Below, piece after piece: positions 22,580 to 30,887 of a stretch of DNA of 64,000 nucleotides. The DNA lies in the NCBI GenBank assembly GCA_030016635.1, contig JASEJQ010000006.1, positions 1-64,000 of the forward strand, given 5' to 3'. The position numbers and the translations under genes were made by a program. Positions within the stretch are counted from its first letter, which is position 1, and every line of letters starts with the position of its first letter. The DNA is from Thermoanaerobacteraceae bacterium (lineage in GTDB: Bacteria; Bacillota; Thermoanaerobacteria; Thermoanaerobacterales; UBA4877). Under the pieces are notes generated by a model. The model searched no databases, was not told where the DNA came from, and saw only the letters and a list, made by a program, of their open reading frames with translations.

Positions 22580-23872
22580 TTGGCACTTTCAATAGATCCA
22601 GGGATATTATTGATTGTGGTGTTTTTTGCATTGATATTTCTCAAGGTGCCTATTGCTATATCACTCGGCGTTTCGGGTATGCTTTTGGTCTATTTGCAGC
22701 AGCTAGGAACACAGATGTTTGCACCGGTGTTTTTTGCTAACATATCAAAATTTTCTTTGCTGGCTATTCCTTATTTTATTTTAGCCGGAGTTGTGATGGG
22801 TAAAGCCAAAATATCTGATAAATTGATACATCTCATTTCACTTCTGGTAGGACCGGTAAGAGGTGGCCTGGCCACTGTAACCGTAATAGCCGCATTATTC
22901 TGGGGGGCGGTTTCAGGGTCTGGCCCAGCAACAGTGGCTGCTATTGGGACAATTTTGATTCCTGGTATGATAAAGGCGGGATATGACCGCGGTTTTTCTG
23001 CTGCTATTGTTTCGGCTGCCAGCGGCCTGGCCATTGTTATACCACCCAGTATTGGTTATGTGGTATATGGTACTATAACAGGCGCATCTATAAGTAAGTT
23101 ATTTATAGGAGGTATTATTCCGGGTATAGTGGTAGGTATATGCCTGATTGTAGCAGGCTATATTATATCAGTTATTCGTGACTACAGGGGTGAGGCCTGG
23201 GGGACATTGAGCGAGGTGTGGCGAGCGTTTAAGGAGGCCATCTGGGCTATCATTTCCCCATTAATAATACTGGGTGGCATATACGGCGGTGTATTTACTC
23301 CAACGGAAGCGGCAGCCGTTTCTATATTCTACGGTCTATTTGTTGGGTTTTTTATATATAAGACTTTAACTTTAAAGGACCTATATGACCTGCTGGTTGA
23401 GGCTAGCGTGTCGACAGCTGTGGTTATGCTGGTCGTATCCTTTGCAGGCATATTTGGATGGGCTATGACCACACTGGGGTTTGTGGAGAGGGTCTCACAG
23501 TTTGCAATTTCACTTACGTCAAATCAATATATACTCCTTTTCGTTATAAACGTAATTTTATTTATAGCGGGTATGCTGATGGATGCCATCTCCATATACT
23601 ATATAACTCTCCCGCTTTTAATGCCTATAATGGCATACTTTAACTGGGATCCTGTATGGTTTGGTGTAGTAATGACTATAAACCTGGCCATTGGGCAGAT
23701 AACACCTCCTGTTGCTGTAAATCTTTATGTAGGGGCAAATATTGCTAAAGTATCCATAGACGAGATATCCAGAAATGTCATTCCTTTTGTGGCTGCTGCG
23801 GTAATAGGATTGTTGATCGTTATGTATGTACCGATAATTACGACATGGCTGCCAAGCCTTATGATTCATTGA
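22580..23872 (+). CDS. TRAP transporter large permease (DctM)
   Basis: A 430-residue polytopic subunit with about twelve hydrophobic segments that carries out Na+-coupled import. Diagnostic stretches are LKVPIAISLGVSGMLLV, AIPYFILAGVVMGKAKIS, GSGPATVAAIGTILIPGMIK, LAIVIPPSIGYVVYG and GVFTPTEAAAVSIFYG. I prefer TTG 22580 over GTG 22574 because GGGGGT (22567-22572) is too close to the latter. Two GGCCTGGCC motifs (22865, 23024) are read as Gly-Leu-Ala. Confidence 0.88.
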   Translation: MALSIDPGILLIVVFFALIFLKVPIAISLGVSGMLLVYLQQLGTQMFAPVFFANISKFSLLAIPYFILAGVVMGKAKISDKLIHLISLLVGPVRGGLATVTVIAALFWGAVSGSGPATVAAIGTILIPGMIKAGYDRGFSAAIVSAASGLAIVIPPSIGYVVYGTITGASISKLFIGGIIPGIVVGICLIVAGYIISVIRDYRGEAWGTLSEVWRAFKEAIWAIISPLIILGGIYGGVFTPTEAAAVSIFYGLFVGFFIYKTLTLKDLYDLLVEASVSTAVVMLVVSFAGIFGWAMTTLGFVERVSQFAISLTSNQYILLFVINVILFIAGMLMDAISIYYITLPLLMPIMAYFNWDPVWFGVVMTINLAIGQITPPVAVNLYVGANIAKVSIDEISRNVIPFVAAAVIGLLIVMYVPIITTWLPSLMIH

Positions 23873-23879
23873 GGGCTAT

Positions 23880-24335
23880 ATGAGTATAGAGGTAAAGGAT
23901 AACAAAATAAGCCTGTGGTGTATAAGGATTGAGCCGGGAGAAGACCTCTTGAATTCCTTAAAGTCAATTTTCATAAAGGCGAATATTACAAATGGGATTA
24001 TCGTTTCATGTATAGGGAGCTTACGACATGCTACACTGATATTTCTCCAAAAGAATTTTAAATATAGCCAACCCACGAGAATAAATGGCCCTCTTGAGTT
24101 TCTATCCGCTCAGGGGACCATAGGAATAGATAATGATAAGATTAGTATTCATCTACATGGAATTATAAGTGACCATGATATGTGTGTTTATGGAGGACAC
24201 TTTGTGGATGATGAAGACGGAAACCTCGTATTTGCCACTATGGAGATCTGCGTCCTGGTACCAGAGGATATATCTTTTATAAAACAATATGATGATAAAA
24301 CAGGTTTTAAGATTTTTAATCCAAACAAAAGATAG
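23880..24335 (+). CDS. PPC/DUF296 domain protein
   Basis: A 151-residue protein built of a single PPC (plants and prokaryotes conserved) domain. It has the N-terminal IRIEPGEDLLNSLKSIFIKA, the SCIGSL turn, GPLEFLSAQGTIG and the signature HLHGIISDHDMCVYGGHF near residues 95-112. Bacterial members are stand-alone trimers often called DNA-binding, but no bacterial role is firmly established. Placed between dctM and acoC with 7- and 15-bp gaps, it is part of the operon and might sense the imported substrate. Confidence 0.75.
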   Translation: MSIEVKDNKISLWCIRIEPGEDLLNSLKSIFIKANITNGIIVSCIGSLRHATLIFLQKNFKYSQPTRINGPLEFLSAQGTIGIDNDKISIHLHGIISDHDMCVYGGHFVDDEDGNLVFATMEICVLVPEDISFIKQYDDKTGFKIFNPNKR

Positions 24336-24350
24336 GAGGCATGACATTAT

Positions 24351-25631
24351 ATGGCGACAAATATTTTAATGCCAAAGCTGGGTCTTACGATGGTAGAGGG
24401 TACTGTAACAAAATGGTATAAAAAAGAGGGCGATCCGGTAAAAAAAGGTGAGACACTTGTAGATATATCCACAGAAAAAATATCCAACCAGCTCGAAGCA
24501 CCAGATGGTGGAATATTGAAAAGGATTATGGTAAAAGAAGGAGAGACGGCACCGGTGTCGTCAGTCATAGGTATAATTGCCGCACCTGATGAAAAGTTAG
24601 AAGAGTCTGAGGAGAAGACAGAGAAGATATCGGAGACTGCTGAAGAGTTGAACATCGTTAACGAAGAGGCAAAAGAGATAAAAAGGGTAGATACCGGTTA
24701 TATATCCGCATCTCCGGCAGCCAAAAAACTGGCTAAGGAAAAAGGGGTTGACCTCAGTCTGGTTACCTCGTCAGGGGTGAGAGGTATGGTGGTAGAGGGT
24801 GATGTAGAAAAGTACCTTGCAAAAAAGGTGAAGGCTACTCCGGTGGCGGAAAAAATGGCCAAGGAATTAAATGTTGATCTATCACAGATTCAGGCAGAGG
24901 GAAGAATATCAAAAGAGGATGTGCAAAGATATGTGTCGCAGAAGATTCAGGGCGACTTAGAGGATAGGATACCTCTAACAGGCATGAGAAAAGTAATATC
25001 CGATAGAATGTCTTTGAGCTGGCATGCCTCACCCCATGTGACAGAGGAAGTCTCAATAGATATAAGTGGTTGCAATAAACTTAGAGAGGCATATAAACAG
25101 AGTGGTGTTGATTTAACATATACAGATATAATTGTTAAAGCTGTAAGCGTAGCGCTTAAAGAATTTCCATATGTTAATGCCAGTGTAGATGGAGAGTTTA
25201 TTGTGCTGAAAAGATACATCAATATTGGAGTAGCAGTGGCATTGGATGATGGCCTGATTGTACCAAACATTAAAGATGCTGATAAAAAAGGATTAAAGGA
25301 GATATCTGAAGAGTTAAAGGACCTCTCAGAAAAAGCACGCAATAATTCTCTCGCCACGGATGATGTTACTGGCGGCACATTTACCGTAACAAACCTCGGT
25401 ATGTACGGCATAGAGAGCTTCACTCCTATTATAAACCCGCCGGAGAGTGCTATACTGGGTGTGAATAAGATTGAAGACCGACTTTTCTTAGAGGACGGCA
25501 ATGTAGTATCCAGATCAATGATAAAACTTTCATTATCATTTGACCACAGACTGATTGATGGGGCTTACGCAGCAAGGTTTTTAAACCGCTTGAAAGGGCT
25601 TTTGGAAAATCCCATGTTAATGCTGGGATGA
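24351..25631 (+). CDS. acoC: Acetoin dehydrogenase E2 (dihydrolipoyl acetyltransferase) with two subunit-binding domains
   Basis: The 426-residue E2 transfers acetyl groups from E1 via lipoyl-lysine to CoA. An N-terminal lipoyl domain (1-75) has its modified Lys in DISTEKISNQLEAP. An acidic linker follows, then two tandem peripheral-subunit-binding domains: SASPAAKKLAKEKGVDLSLV near 122 and ATPVAEKMAKELNVDLSQIQ near 163, each with the Gly-Arg or Gly-Val-Arg turn. The catalytic domain ends with SFDHRLIDGAYAARFL (HxxxDG active site). Most E2s have one such binding domain. No E3 (lipoamide dehydrogenase) gene follows, so the complex must use one encoded elsewhere. Confidence 0.88.
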   Translation: MATNILMPKLGLTMVEGTVTKWYKKEGDPVKKGETLVDISTEKISNQLEAPDGGILKRIMVKEGETAPVSSVIGIIAAPDEKLEESEEKTEKISETAEELNIVNEEAKEIKRVDTGYISASPAAKKLAKEKGVDLSLVTSSGVRGMVVEGDVEKYLAKKVKATPVAEKMAKELNVDLSQIQAEGRISKEDVQRYVSQKIQGDLEDRIPLTGMRKVISDRMSLSWHASPHVTEEVSIDISGCNKLREAYKQSGVDLTYTDIIVKAVSVALKEFPYVNASVDGEFIVLKRYINIGVAVALDDGLIVPNIKDADKKGLKEISEELKDLSEKARNNSLATDDVTGGTFTVTNLGMYGIESFTPIINPPESAILGVNKIEDRLFLEDGNVVSRSMIKLSLSFDHRLIDGAYAARFLNRLKGLLENPMLMLG

Positions 25632-25655
25632 GATTGAGCGAGTGTAGTGTTTTGA

Positions 25656-25714
25656 ATATGGGGACATACCTCTTTTTAGATTGCAGGTTTTACAGATGAG
25701 GCATGTCCCTATAT
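25656..25714. repeat. Imperfect 17-bp inverted repeat after acoC
   Basis: ATATGGGGACATACCTC (25656-25672) and GAGGCATGTCCCTATAT (25698-25714) pair with two mismatches around a 25-nt loop. It is the likely operon end, and its GGGGACAT core resembles short REP-like intergenic elements. Confidence 0.55.
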
Positions 25715-25740
25715 TTATTTCACCATTTTCTAAGAAGATA

Positions 25741-25829
25741 TCTCTCAATGAACTTTTTTGTTTATACTCCTCCTCACTTATCTAAGCTCGTACAGGTCTA
25801 TGCTTCAGGATCTTCAGTGCCCTGTCATC
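25741..25829 (-). pseudogene. Decayed SHOCT-domain relic (third copy)
   Basis: On the minus strand 25829-25741 reads DDRALKILKHRPVRA, a TAG stop, then ISEEEYKQKSSLRD. This lines up with DALEILKERYARGEISEEEY of the two intact SHOCT proteins, with the stop replacing the Gly-Glu pair. No membrane helix or start remains. It occupies most of the gap between the aco operon and the GNAT gene. Confidence 0.6.
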
Positions 25830-25963
25830 GGTACGGTTGCGCTTGCCAAATTGAGGCTAAAATATGTGATGAATTATGACTTGTGTAATTACCCATTATG
25901 GGTTTTACATTGAGTGAATTTATACTATAATGGAAGTAGTAAGTATTTATGAGGGAGAGTAAT

Positions 25964-26674
25964 ATGGTAGAGGGGATAGAGGAATTCCTTGAGTTACATC
26001 CATATTTCAATGTATGGTTTCATAGTGCCATGGATAAGCCGCTCCCATACGGAGAGTTTGGATTGTATCCAGACAGTGAGGTTGAGATACACGGCCTGGC
26101 CATGAGATACTTCAACAAGCTCATTGTTGTTGGAGAAAATACAGGGCGGTTCTCAGGCATCATAAACGGCATATCCTCTATAAATGGTGAGCTTGAGGCT
26201 GTGTCAGAGATAGCTGATGAAATGGGCAGGACTGTAAGGGTGCTGGACTATTGCCTATTAGAAGATATAAAATCGGTTGAGGTAAGCCATAAGGTGAGGC
26301 GGGCATCAATAGAAGAGGCAGGGGATATTGTGAGGTTCTATGAGGGCGGCAGTTTTCCCCAGGTACTACCCGATGTGGAGTATACCATTGCCAATAACCG
26401 ATGGTATCTGGTGGAAGATGGGGGAGAGATCGTATCTGCTGCCTGCACCTTTGCTGAGACTGATGACTATGCCATAATAGGAGTTGTTTATACCCCGGAT
26501 GAATTTAGAGGCCGCGGATATGCCACATCCCTCATGACAAGACTCTCTTCAGACCTTTTGCATGAGGGCAAAAGACCGCTTCTCTATTATGATAATCCTA
26601 TAGGAGGGAAGATATACCTTAAGCTGGGATTTAAGCCCATAGATAGATGGGGCATGATAAAACTGGAGGGATAG
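25964..26674 (+). CDS. GNAT family N-acetyltransferase
   Basis: A 236-residue protein with an N-terminal region resembling predicted acetyltransferase leaders (ELHPYFNVWFHSAMDKPLPYG) and a C-terminal GNAT fold (about 110-236). The acetyl-CoA loop is GVVYTPDEFRGRGYATSLM, and YLKLGFKPIDRWGMIKL is the usual end strand. ATG 25964 follows GGGAGAG; ATG 25949 in frame lacks a site. The acceptor substrate is unknown. The HAD phosphatase gene follows after 3 bp, so both are cotranscribed. Contains one GGCCTGGCC motif (26093, Gly-Leu-Ala). Confidence 0.82.
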   Translation: MVEGIEEFLELHPYFNVWFHSAMDKPLPYGEFGLYPDSEVEIHGLAMRYFNKLIVVGENTGRFSGIINGISSINGELEAVSEIADEMGRTVRVLDYCLLEDIKSVEVSHKVRRASIEEAGDIVRFYEGGSFPQVLPDVEYTIANNRWYLVEDGGEIVSAACTFAETDDYAIIGVVYTPDEFRGRGYATSLMTRLSSDLLHEGKRPLLYYDNPIGGKIYLKLGFKPIDRWGMIKLEG

Positions 26675-26677
26675 CAT

Positions 26678-27472
26678 TTGAAATACAAGCTGGTTGTGAC
26701 AGATATAGACGGTACCTTAGTGGATAATGATAAACAGATTTCTGATGTCACGATGAGGTATATAGACGAATTCAGGGCAAAGGGAGGGCTCTTTACCATA
26801 GCTACAGGCAGGGGTGAAAGGGCGGCCAGGCCGTTTATAGAGAACTTGAAGTTGGATGTACCTGCCATTATTTTTAATGGGGGAGAGCTGTATCACCCTG
26901 AAACAGGTGCGCTTTATGCCCATTATGTTGATAAAAAGATATTTAATTTAGTTATTGACTGGTTTAAGGATACAGACCTGGGTATAGTCACATACCATAA
27001 TGATAGGATATTCATATCAGAGTATAAACCATCCCATGACCTGTACATGGCCCAAGAGAGGGTTGAGGTGGAGAGGATACCTGACATTAAAGAGGTGGAT
27101 GAGGTAAATAAGATACTTCTGGTGGGCGATATCGGCAAGGCGAGGGACCTGATGAAGGAACTGGAGGCAAAAACCGGTATAAGTATAAATCACGTACAGA
27201 CAGAGGATGTATATCTGGAAGTATTGCCAGAGGGGATATCCAAAGGAAAGGGGCTTATTGAACTCTGCACTTATCTTGATATACCTGTTGAAAAGACAAT
27301 AGCCATAGGTGACCACATGAATGATATAGATATGCTGAAGACAGCCGGATGCGGCATAGCCATGGAGAATGCCACGGATGAAGTAAAGAAGGTCGCCCGT
27401 TATATAACAAGAAAAAATACAGAAAATGGTGTGGCTCATGTATTAAAACAAGTGATGACATTTATGGTATAA
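26678..27472 (+). CDS. Cof-type HAD-IIB family phosphatase
   Basis: The 264-residue protein has the HAD motifs VTDIDGTLVDND (catalytic Asp pair), ATGRGERAARPFIENL after motif II, Lys in SKGKGLIELC, and IGDHMNDIDMLKTAG (Mg-binding). The C2B cap in between puts it with Cof/YwpJ-type phosphatases, which act on phosphosugars or flavin/pyridoxal phosphates. TTG start, tightly coupled to the GNAT gene upstream. Contains GGCCAGGCC at 26824, read as Ala-Arg-Pro. Confidence 0.87.
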   Translation: MKYKLVVTDIDGTLVDNDKQISDVTMRYIDEFRAKGGLFTIATGRGERAARPFIENLKLDVPAIIFNGGELYHPETGALYAHYVDKKIFNLVIDWFKDTDLGIVTYHNDRIFISEYKPSHDLYMAQERVEVERIPDIKEVDEVNKILLVGDIGKARDLMKELEAKTGISINHVQTEDVYLEVLPEGISKGKGLIELCTYLDIPVEKTIAIGDHMNDIDMLKTAGCGIAMENATDEVKKVARYITRKNTENGVAHVLKQVMTFMV

Positions 27473-27508
27473 TAGTATTATAAATGTGCGAAAATGGGGG
27501 GATTGAAC

Positions 27509-28030
27509 ATGGCCAGGCCTCTTTTAGTCATTTATATGGTGGCTGTTATGATAATTGTAATTGAGGAACTGTATAAACAAGATAAAGTGCTGGGCGCTTC
27601 ATTTTACAACAAAAAGAAGCTCCTCTTTGAGATGAAATACAGGAACAGTATTGAGGACAGGAACCTTTGGATGGCTTATACAGCCGGCACTGTGTTTTTT
27701 GCCATGTTCATGTATATGATGGCTTTTGACCTTTCGGATTTCTTGCTTCTTTTTGTCTCATATGCTGTCATATTCCTCTACCTTGTATATAAGAGGGATA
27801 TACTTCTGGTCTATAGAGAAAGGCTCATACACCTGGGGGCTACAATACAGGTGTTTGACTTTGACATATATGACACATACAGGATATCCTATGATGAGAA
27901 GGCACTGTATTTATATACCGAAGACCCTCTGGAAAAGCCTGTAAGGATACCCATTGATGTAAAGACAGAGGTCCTGGTAGAGCTCAATGATATACTATCC
28001 CCCTATGTACGGCAGATGGTGAAGAAGTGA
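27509..28030 (+). CDS. Membrane protein of unknown function
   Basis: 173 residues. The N-terminus is MARPLLVIYMVAVMIIVIEE, a membrane segment, and two more hydrophobic helices occur near 60-105 (AGTVFFAMFMYMMAFDLSDF and following). The C-terminal half is soluble with alternating charged and hydrophobic residues (YDTYRISYDEKALYLYTEDP), possibly a PH-like beta domain. ATG 27509 follows GGGGGG. GGCCAGGCC starts in the second codon, unusually close to the start. No family is recognised. Confidence 0.7.
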   Translation: MARPLLVIYMVAVMIIVIEELYKQDKVLGASFYNKKKLLFEMKYRNSIEDRNLWMAYTAGTVFFAMFMYMMAFDLSDFLLLFVSYAVIFLYLVYKRDILLVYRERLIHLGATIQVFDFDIYDTYRISYDEKALYLYTEDPLEKPVRIPIDVKTEVLVELNDILSPYVRQMVKK

Positions 28031-28200
28031 AAAAGGAAAAGAGCCCCAATACAGCCTCCATTATAGCAAATCCGGCATCGTTTGCGTGGGAAGATCAGGA
28101 GTATGGACGCCTTTTTAAGTATACCGAGATAGCACTCGGGAAAGAACTTAAGGGTGATGAAGAGATACCCCTTGTAGTTGAGAAAAAGATAAATTTTTAG
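28027..28200 (+). CDS. 57-residue hypothetical protein
   Basis: A GTG start at 28027 overlaps the stop of the upstream membrane protein by 4 bp. The product includes SPNTASIIANPASFAWEDQE and ends VVEKKIN, charged and soluble. The upstream coding sequence supplies no clear ribosome site, so translation would be coupled. A terminator follows the stop codon immediately, which supports it being the last cistron. Function unknown. Confidence 0.5.
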   Translation: MKKEKSPNTASIIANPASFAWEDQEYGRLFKYTEIALGKELKGDEEIPLVVEKKINF

Positions 28201-28221
28201 ACCATGAGCATTGCCCATGGT
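28201..28221. terminator. Terminator hairpin between convergent genes
   Basis: ACCATG (28201-28206) pairs with CATGGT (28216-28221), with further GC pairing inside the loop. On the minus strand CTAAAAATTT follows, so it may serve both the hypothetical gene and the DsrE-like gene. Confidence 0.55.
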
Positions 28222-28227
28222 GTTTCA

Positions 28228-28698
28228 TTATATAAACAGGTTTACATTTCCCTCATCAGCATGAGCAAGATATGTTGCAACGCCGGCGTAGTCTATGCCA
28301 TCAATGAGTTCTTCCTTCTTTATGCCCATTATATCCATAGACATGGTACAGGCTATGAGTTTCACACCCATGGCCTGGGCAGATTCCATGAGCTCATTTA
28401 AGGAGTAGACATTCTTCTGCTTCATTATCGACCTCATCATATAGCTTCCTATGCCGCCCATGTTCATCTTAGAAAGCTTTAACTTTTCAGGCCCTCTGGG
28501 CATCATCCAGCCGAACATCTTCTCTATCATGGACTTTTGCACCCTTACCTTCTGCGCCTTCCTCAGGATGTTTAAGCCCCAGAATGTAAAAAACATGGTC
28601 ACCTCGTCTCCCATAGAGGCGGCTCCATTGGCAATGATAAAGGCAGCCATGGCCTTATCCAGGTCTCCTGAAAATACTATCATCGTCTTTTTGCTCAT
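28228..28698 (-). CDS. DsrE/DsrF-like family protein
   Basis: The 156-residue protein has the DsrE-like Rossmann start MSKKTMIVFSGDLDKAMAAF and IIANGAASMGDEVTMFFTFW, and the later LMESAQAMGVKLIACTMSMD with a conserved Cys near residue 118. Members relay sulfane sulfur or act as peroxiredoxin-like sulfur carriers. It lies 8 bp after a TusA-like gene and a CoA-disulfide reductase gene on the same strand, a known persulfide-handling set. Confidence 0.85.
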   Translation of the reverse strand: MSKKTMIVFSGDLDKAMAAFIIANGAASMGDEVTMFFTFWGLNILRKAQKVRVQKSMIEKMFGWMMPRGPEKLKLSKMNMGGIGSYMMRSIMKQKNVYSLNELMESAQAMGVKLIACTMSMDIMGIKKEELIDGIDYAGVATYLAHADEGNVNLFI

Positions 28699-28706
28699 AT
28701 CCTCAC

Positions 28707-28937
28707 CTATGCCTTTTCCACTATTGCTGTAATCACATTATCGCTTTGCTCTAAGGATAAAAGTTTATTGCCTGTCTTTTTGCACCAGGCCTCCACATCC
28801 TTCGAAAATCCAAAGTCCGATGCCTCTATCTTTACTTTTTCACCAGTGGCCATGGTCTTTATCTCCTGAAACAGCTTCATTATAGGCCCGGGGCACTGAA
28901 GCCCCTTTGCGTTTATATATCTTTCTTCCATTTTCAA
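28707..28937 (-). CDS. TusA-like sulfur carrier
   Basis: 76 residues with GLQCPGPIMKLFQEI, whose Cys (residue 15) carries the persulfide in TusA-family proteins, and EASDFGFSKDVEAWCKKTGN. GGAGGAGA upstream on the minus strand. Between the reductase-rhodanese and the DsrE-like protein, it probably shuttles sulfane sulfur between the two. Confidence 0.9.
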   Translation of the reverse strand: MKMEERYINAKGLQCPGPIMKLFQEIKTMATGEKVKIEASDFGFSKDVEAWCKKTGNKLLSLEQSDNVITAIVEKA

Positions 28938-28945
28938 TCTCCTCC

Positions 28946-30583
28946 TTATACTGTCTCAAATGGATATGAGGAAATTCCTCCATCCAGTATCCTTATATTT
29001 TCAAAACCCATCTGGCTCAATATCCTGTATGCCATGTATGCCCTCTTGCCGATTTTGCAGACTAAGACTATCTCCTTGTCCCTTGGAAGCTCATCAGCCT
29101 TTTTTCTGAGCATGCCAAAGGGTACATTTACCGAACCGGGGATAGAAGATATAATGAACTCCGGCTCTATACGGACATCCACCACATAGTATTTATCCAG
29201 GTTTTCATGGAGCTCAACAGGAGATATGCCCTTTAGCTTGCCGTCCAGCTTATTTACCGCCACTTCTCCGGCTACGATGGTGGACGCCATGGCAGTGGAT
29301 ACGGGCGGAGCATAGGCCAGGTCCAGGTTTACCAGGTCATCGGCCTTTGCACCAAATGTAATGGCGGTAGCCAGTATGTCTATTGGCTTGTCCACAACAC
29401 CCTCACCCACTATCTGGCCGCCCAGCACCCGACGGTTTTTCCTATCTACGATGAGTTTGGTGGTGATCATCCTATAGCCCGGTATATAGTGGGCCCTATC
29501 CTCTGATGGCACCAGCACTGTTACCACATCAAAGCCGTTCTTCCTTGCATCGGCTTCGCTGAGTCCAGTTTTGGCGGCGGTCATATCAAACAGCTTCACT
29601 ATGGTTGTACCCAGCACCCCATTAAAGGACCATTCCCCATCAGCTAAGTTTATACCTGCTATCCTTCCCGTCTTATTGGCTGTAGACCCCATGGGATACC
29701 ATACCCTCTGGCCGGTTATCAGGTTTACATTCTCTGCGCAGTCGCCAACAGCATAGATATCCTTAATATTTGTTTCCATTTGCTCATTTACTGCTATGGC
29801 CTTTGTGGGGCCAAGCTCTATTCCAGCTTCGACTGCCAGCCTTGTATTTGGCCTTACACCAATGGAAAGTATGGCTATATCGCAGGGGAGTGTCCTCTTA
29901 GAAGTGATAACCTCATTGACCCTCCCATCACCCTTGAAGGCCTGCACAGCCTCACCAGTGAGTATATCTATACCTTTTTCCTTAAGATAGTTTTGCACCG
30001 TAAGGGCAATCTCCTTATCAAACCCGGGCAGTATCGTGTCCATCATCTCGATGACGGTAACCCCTACACCTCTTTTGGCCAGATTTTCACCCACCTCAAG
30101 GCCTATAAAGCCGCCCCCCACAATTACAGCATTTTTAATCCCTGAATTTGCCTGTCTCTTTATCCTGTCAGCATCGGTCACCCTTCTGAGCGTGAAGACA
30201 TTATCCAGGTTCACACCCTCTATGGGCGGCACAAAGGGTGATGCACCTGTGGCAAGTATCAACCTGTCATAGATAAATTCCCTTTCTTCACCGGTTTTGA
30301 GCTCCTTTGCCAGTACCTTCTTAGCTACAGGGTCAATCCTCAAAGCCTCCCAGCCGGTGAGGACGTTTATATCCTGTTCCATCTTGAAATCCTCAGGTTT
30401 CCTTACTACCAGTTCGCCCCTTTCCTTTATCACATCACCAATATAATATGGGAGACCACAGCCTGCATATGATATATCACTGTCAGATGTCAGTACCGTT
30501 ATTTCCGATGTTCCATCCTCTCTCCTTATCTTAGATGCGGCCTTTGTCCCTGCTGCTACAGCTCCTATTATCAGATAACGCAT
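28946..30583 (-). CDS. CoA-disulfide/persulfide reductase with C-terminal rhodanese domain
   Basis: The 545-residue flavoprotein has FAD fold YLIIGAVAAGTKAASKIR, the single catalytic Cys in SYAGCGLPYYIGDVI, NAD fold IVGGGFIGLEVGENLAKRG and IYAVGDCAENV. A rhodanese domain (about 450-545) has active-site loop VCKIGKRAYMA. This architecture matches CoADR-Rhd/NADH-dependent persulfide reductases that reduce CoA persulfide or polysulfide and release H2S. ATG 30583 follows GGGGGTAA on the minus strand; an in-frame upstream ATG at 30646 would run through the operator region. It heads the cluster with TusA-like and DsrE-like genes. Confidence 0.9.
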   Translation of the reverse strand: MRYLIIGAVAAGTKAASKIRREDGTSEITVLTSDSDISYAGCGLPYYIGDVIKERGELVVRKPEDFKMEQDINVLTGWEALRIDPVAKKVLAKELKTGEEREFIYDRLILATGASPFVPPIEGVNLDNVFTLRRVTDADRIKRQANSGIKNAVIVGGGFIGLEVGENLAKRGVGVTVIEMMDTILPGFDKEIALTVQNYLKEKGIDILTGEAVQAFKGDGRVNEVITSKRTLPCDIAILSIGVRPNTRLAVEAGIELGPTKAIAVNEQMETNIKDIYAVGDCAENVNLITGQRVWYPMGSTANKTGRIAGINLADGEWSFNGVLGTTIVKLFDMTAAKTGLSEADARKNGFDVVTVLVPSEDRAHYIPGYRMITTKLIVDRKNRRVLGGQIVGEGVVDKPIDILATAITFGAKADDLVNLDLAYAPPVSTAMASTIVAGEVAVNKLDGKLKGISPVELHENLDKYYVVDVRIEPEFIISSIPGSVNVPFGMLRKKADELPRDKEIVLVCKIGKRAYMAYRILSQMGFENIRILDGGISSYPFETV

Positions 30584-30604
30584 CGAATTACCCCCTTTTG
30601 AATT

Positions 30605-30624
30605 TACCCCATCCCCATGGGGTA
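30605..30624. promoter_or_regulatory. CsoR/CstR-type operator candidate
   Basis: TACCCCAT-CCCC-ATGGGGTA is a perfect 8-bp inverted repeat with G/C runs, of the type bound by CsoR-family regulators (CsoR, CstR). It lies between the -10 hexamer and the start codon of the persulfide reductase gene, where binding would block transcription. Confidence 0.55.
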
Positions 30625-30636
30625 GGATTTGTTTAT

Positions 30637-30665
30637 AATTTATCATATTGTTATGTTTATGTCAA
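30637..30665 (-). promoter_or_regulatory. Sigma-A promoter of the sulfur cluster
   Basis: On the minus strand TTGACA (30665-30660), a 17-bp spacer and TAAATT (30642-30637). The -35 is perfect; the -10 is moderate. Confidence 0.65.
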
Positions 30666-30887
30666 CAAGGAATGCGTTTAATTTTATATTCAACCTTTAG
30701 ATATACCTACGTCAATTTCTATCGACATCTGTTCAAATGCTATATACATACGCAATGGCTACAGAAAGGCTAAAACCATAGAAAGTGATAAAAAATATTT
30801 ATGTGGACTTTGTTGTAAGGGTTATAAAGGAGTGATAAAATAAGTGTTATCAGTTAGTTTGAAACAGCAAAAAGAAGGGGATAAAAA

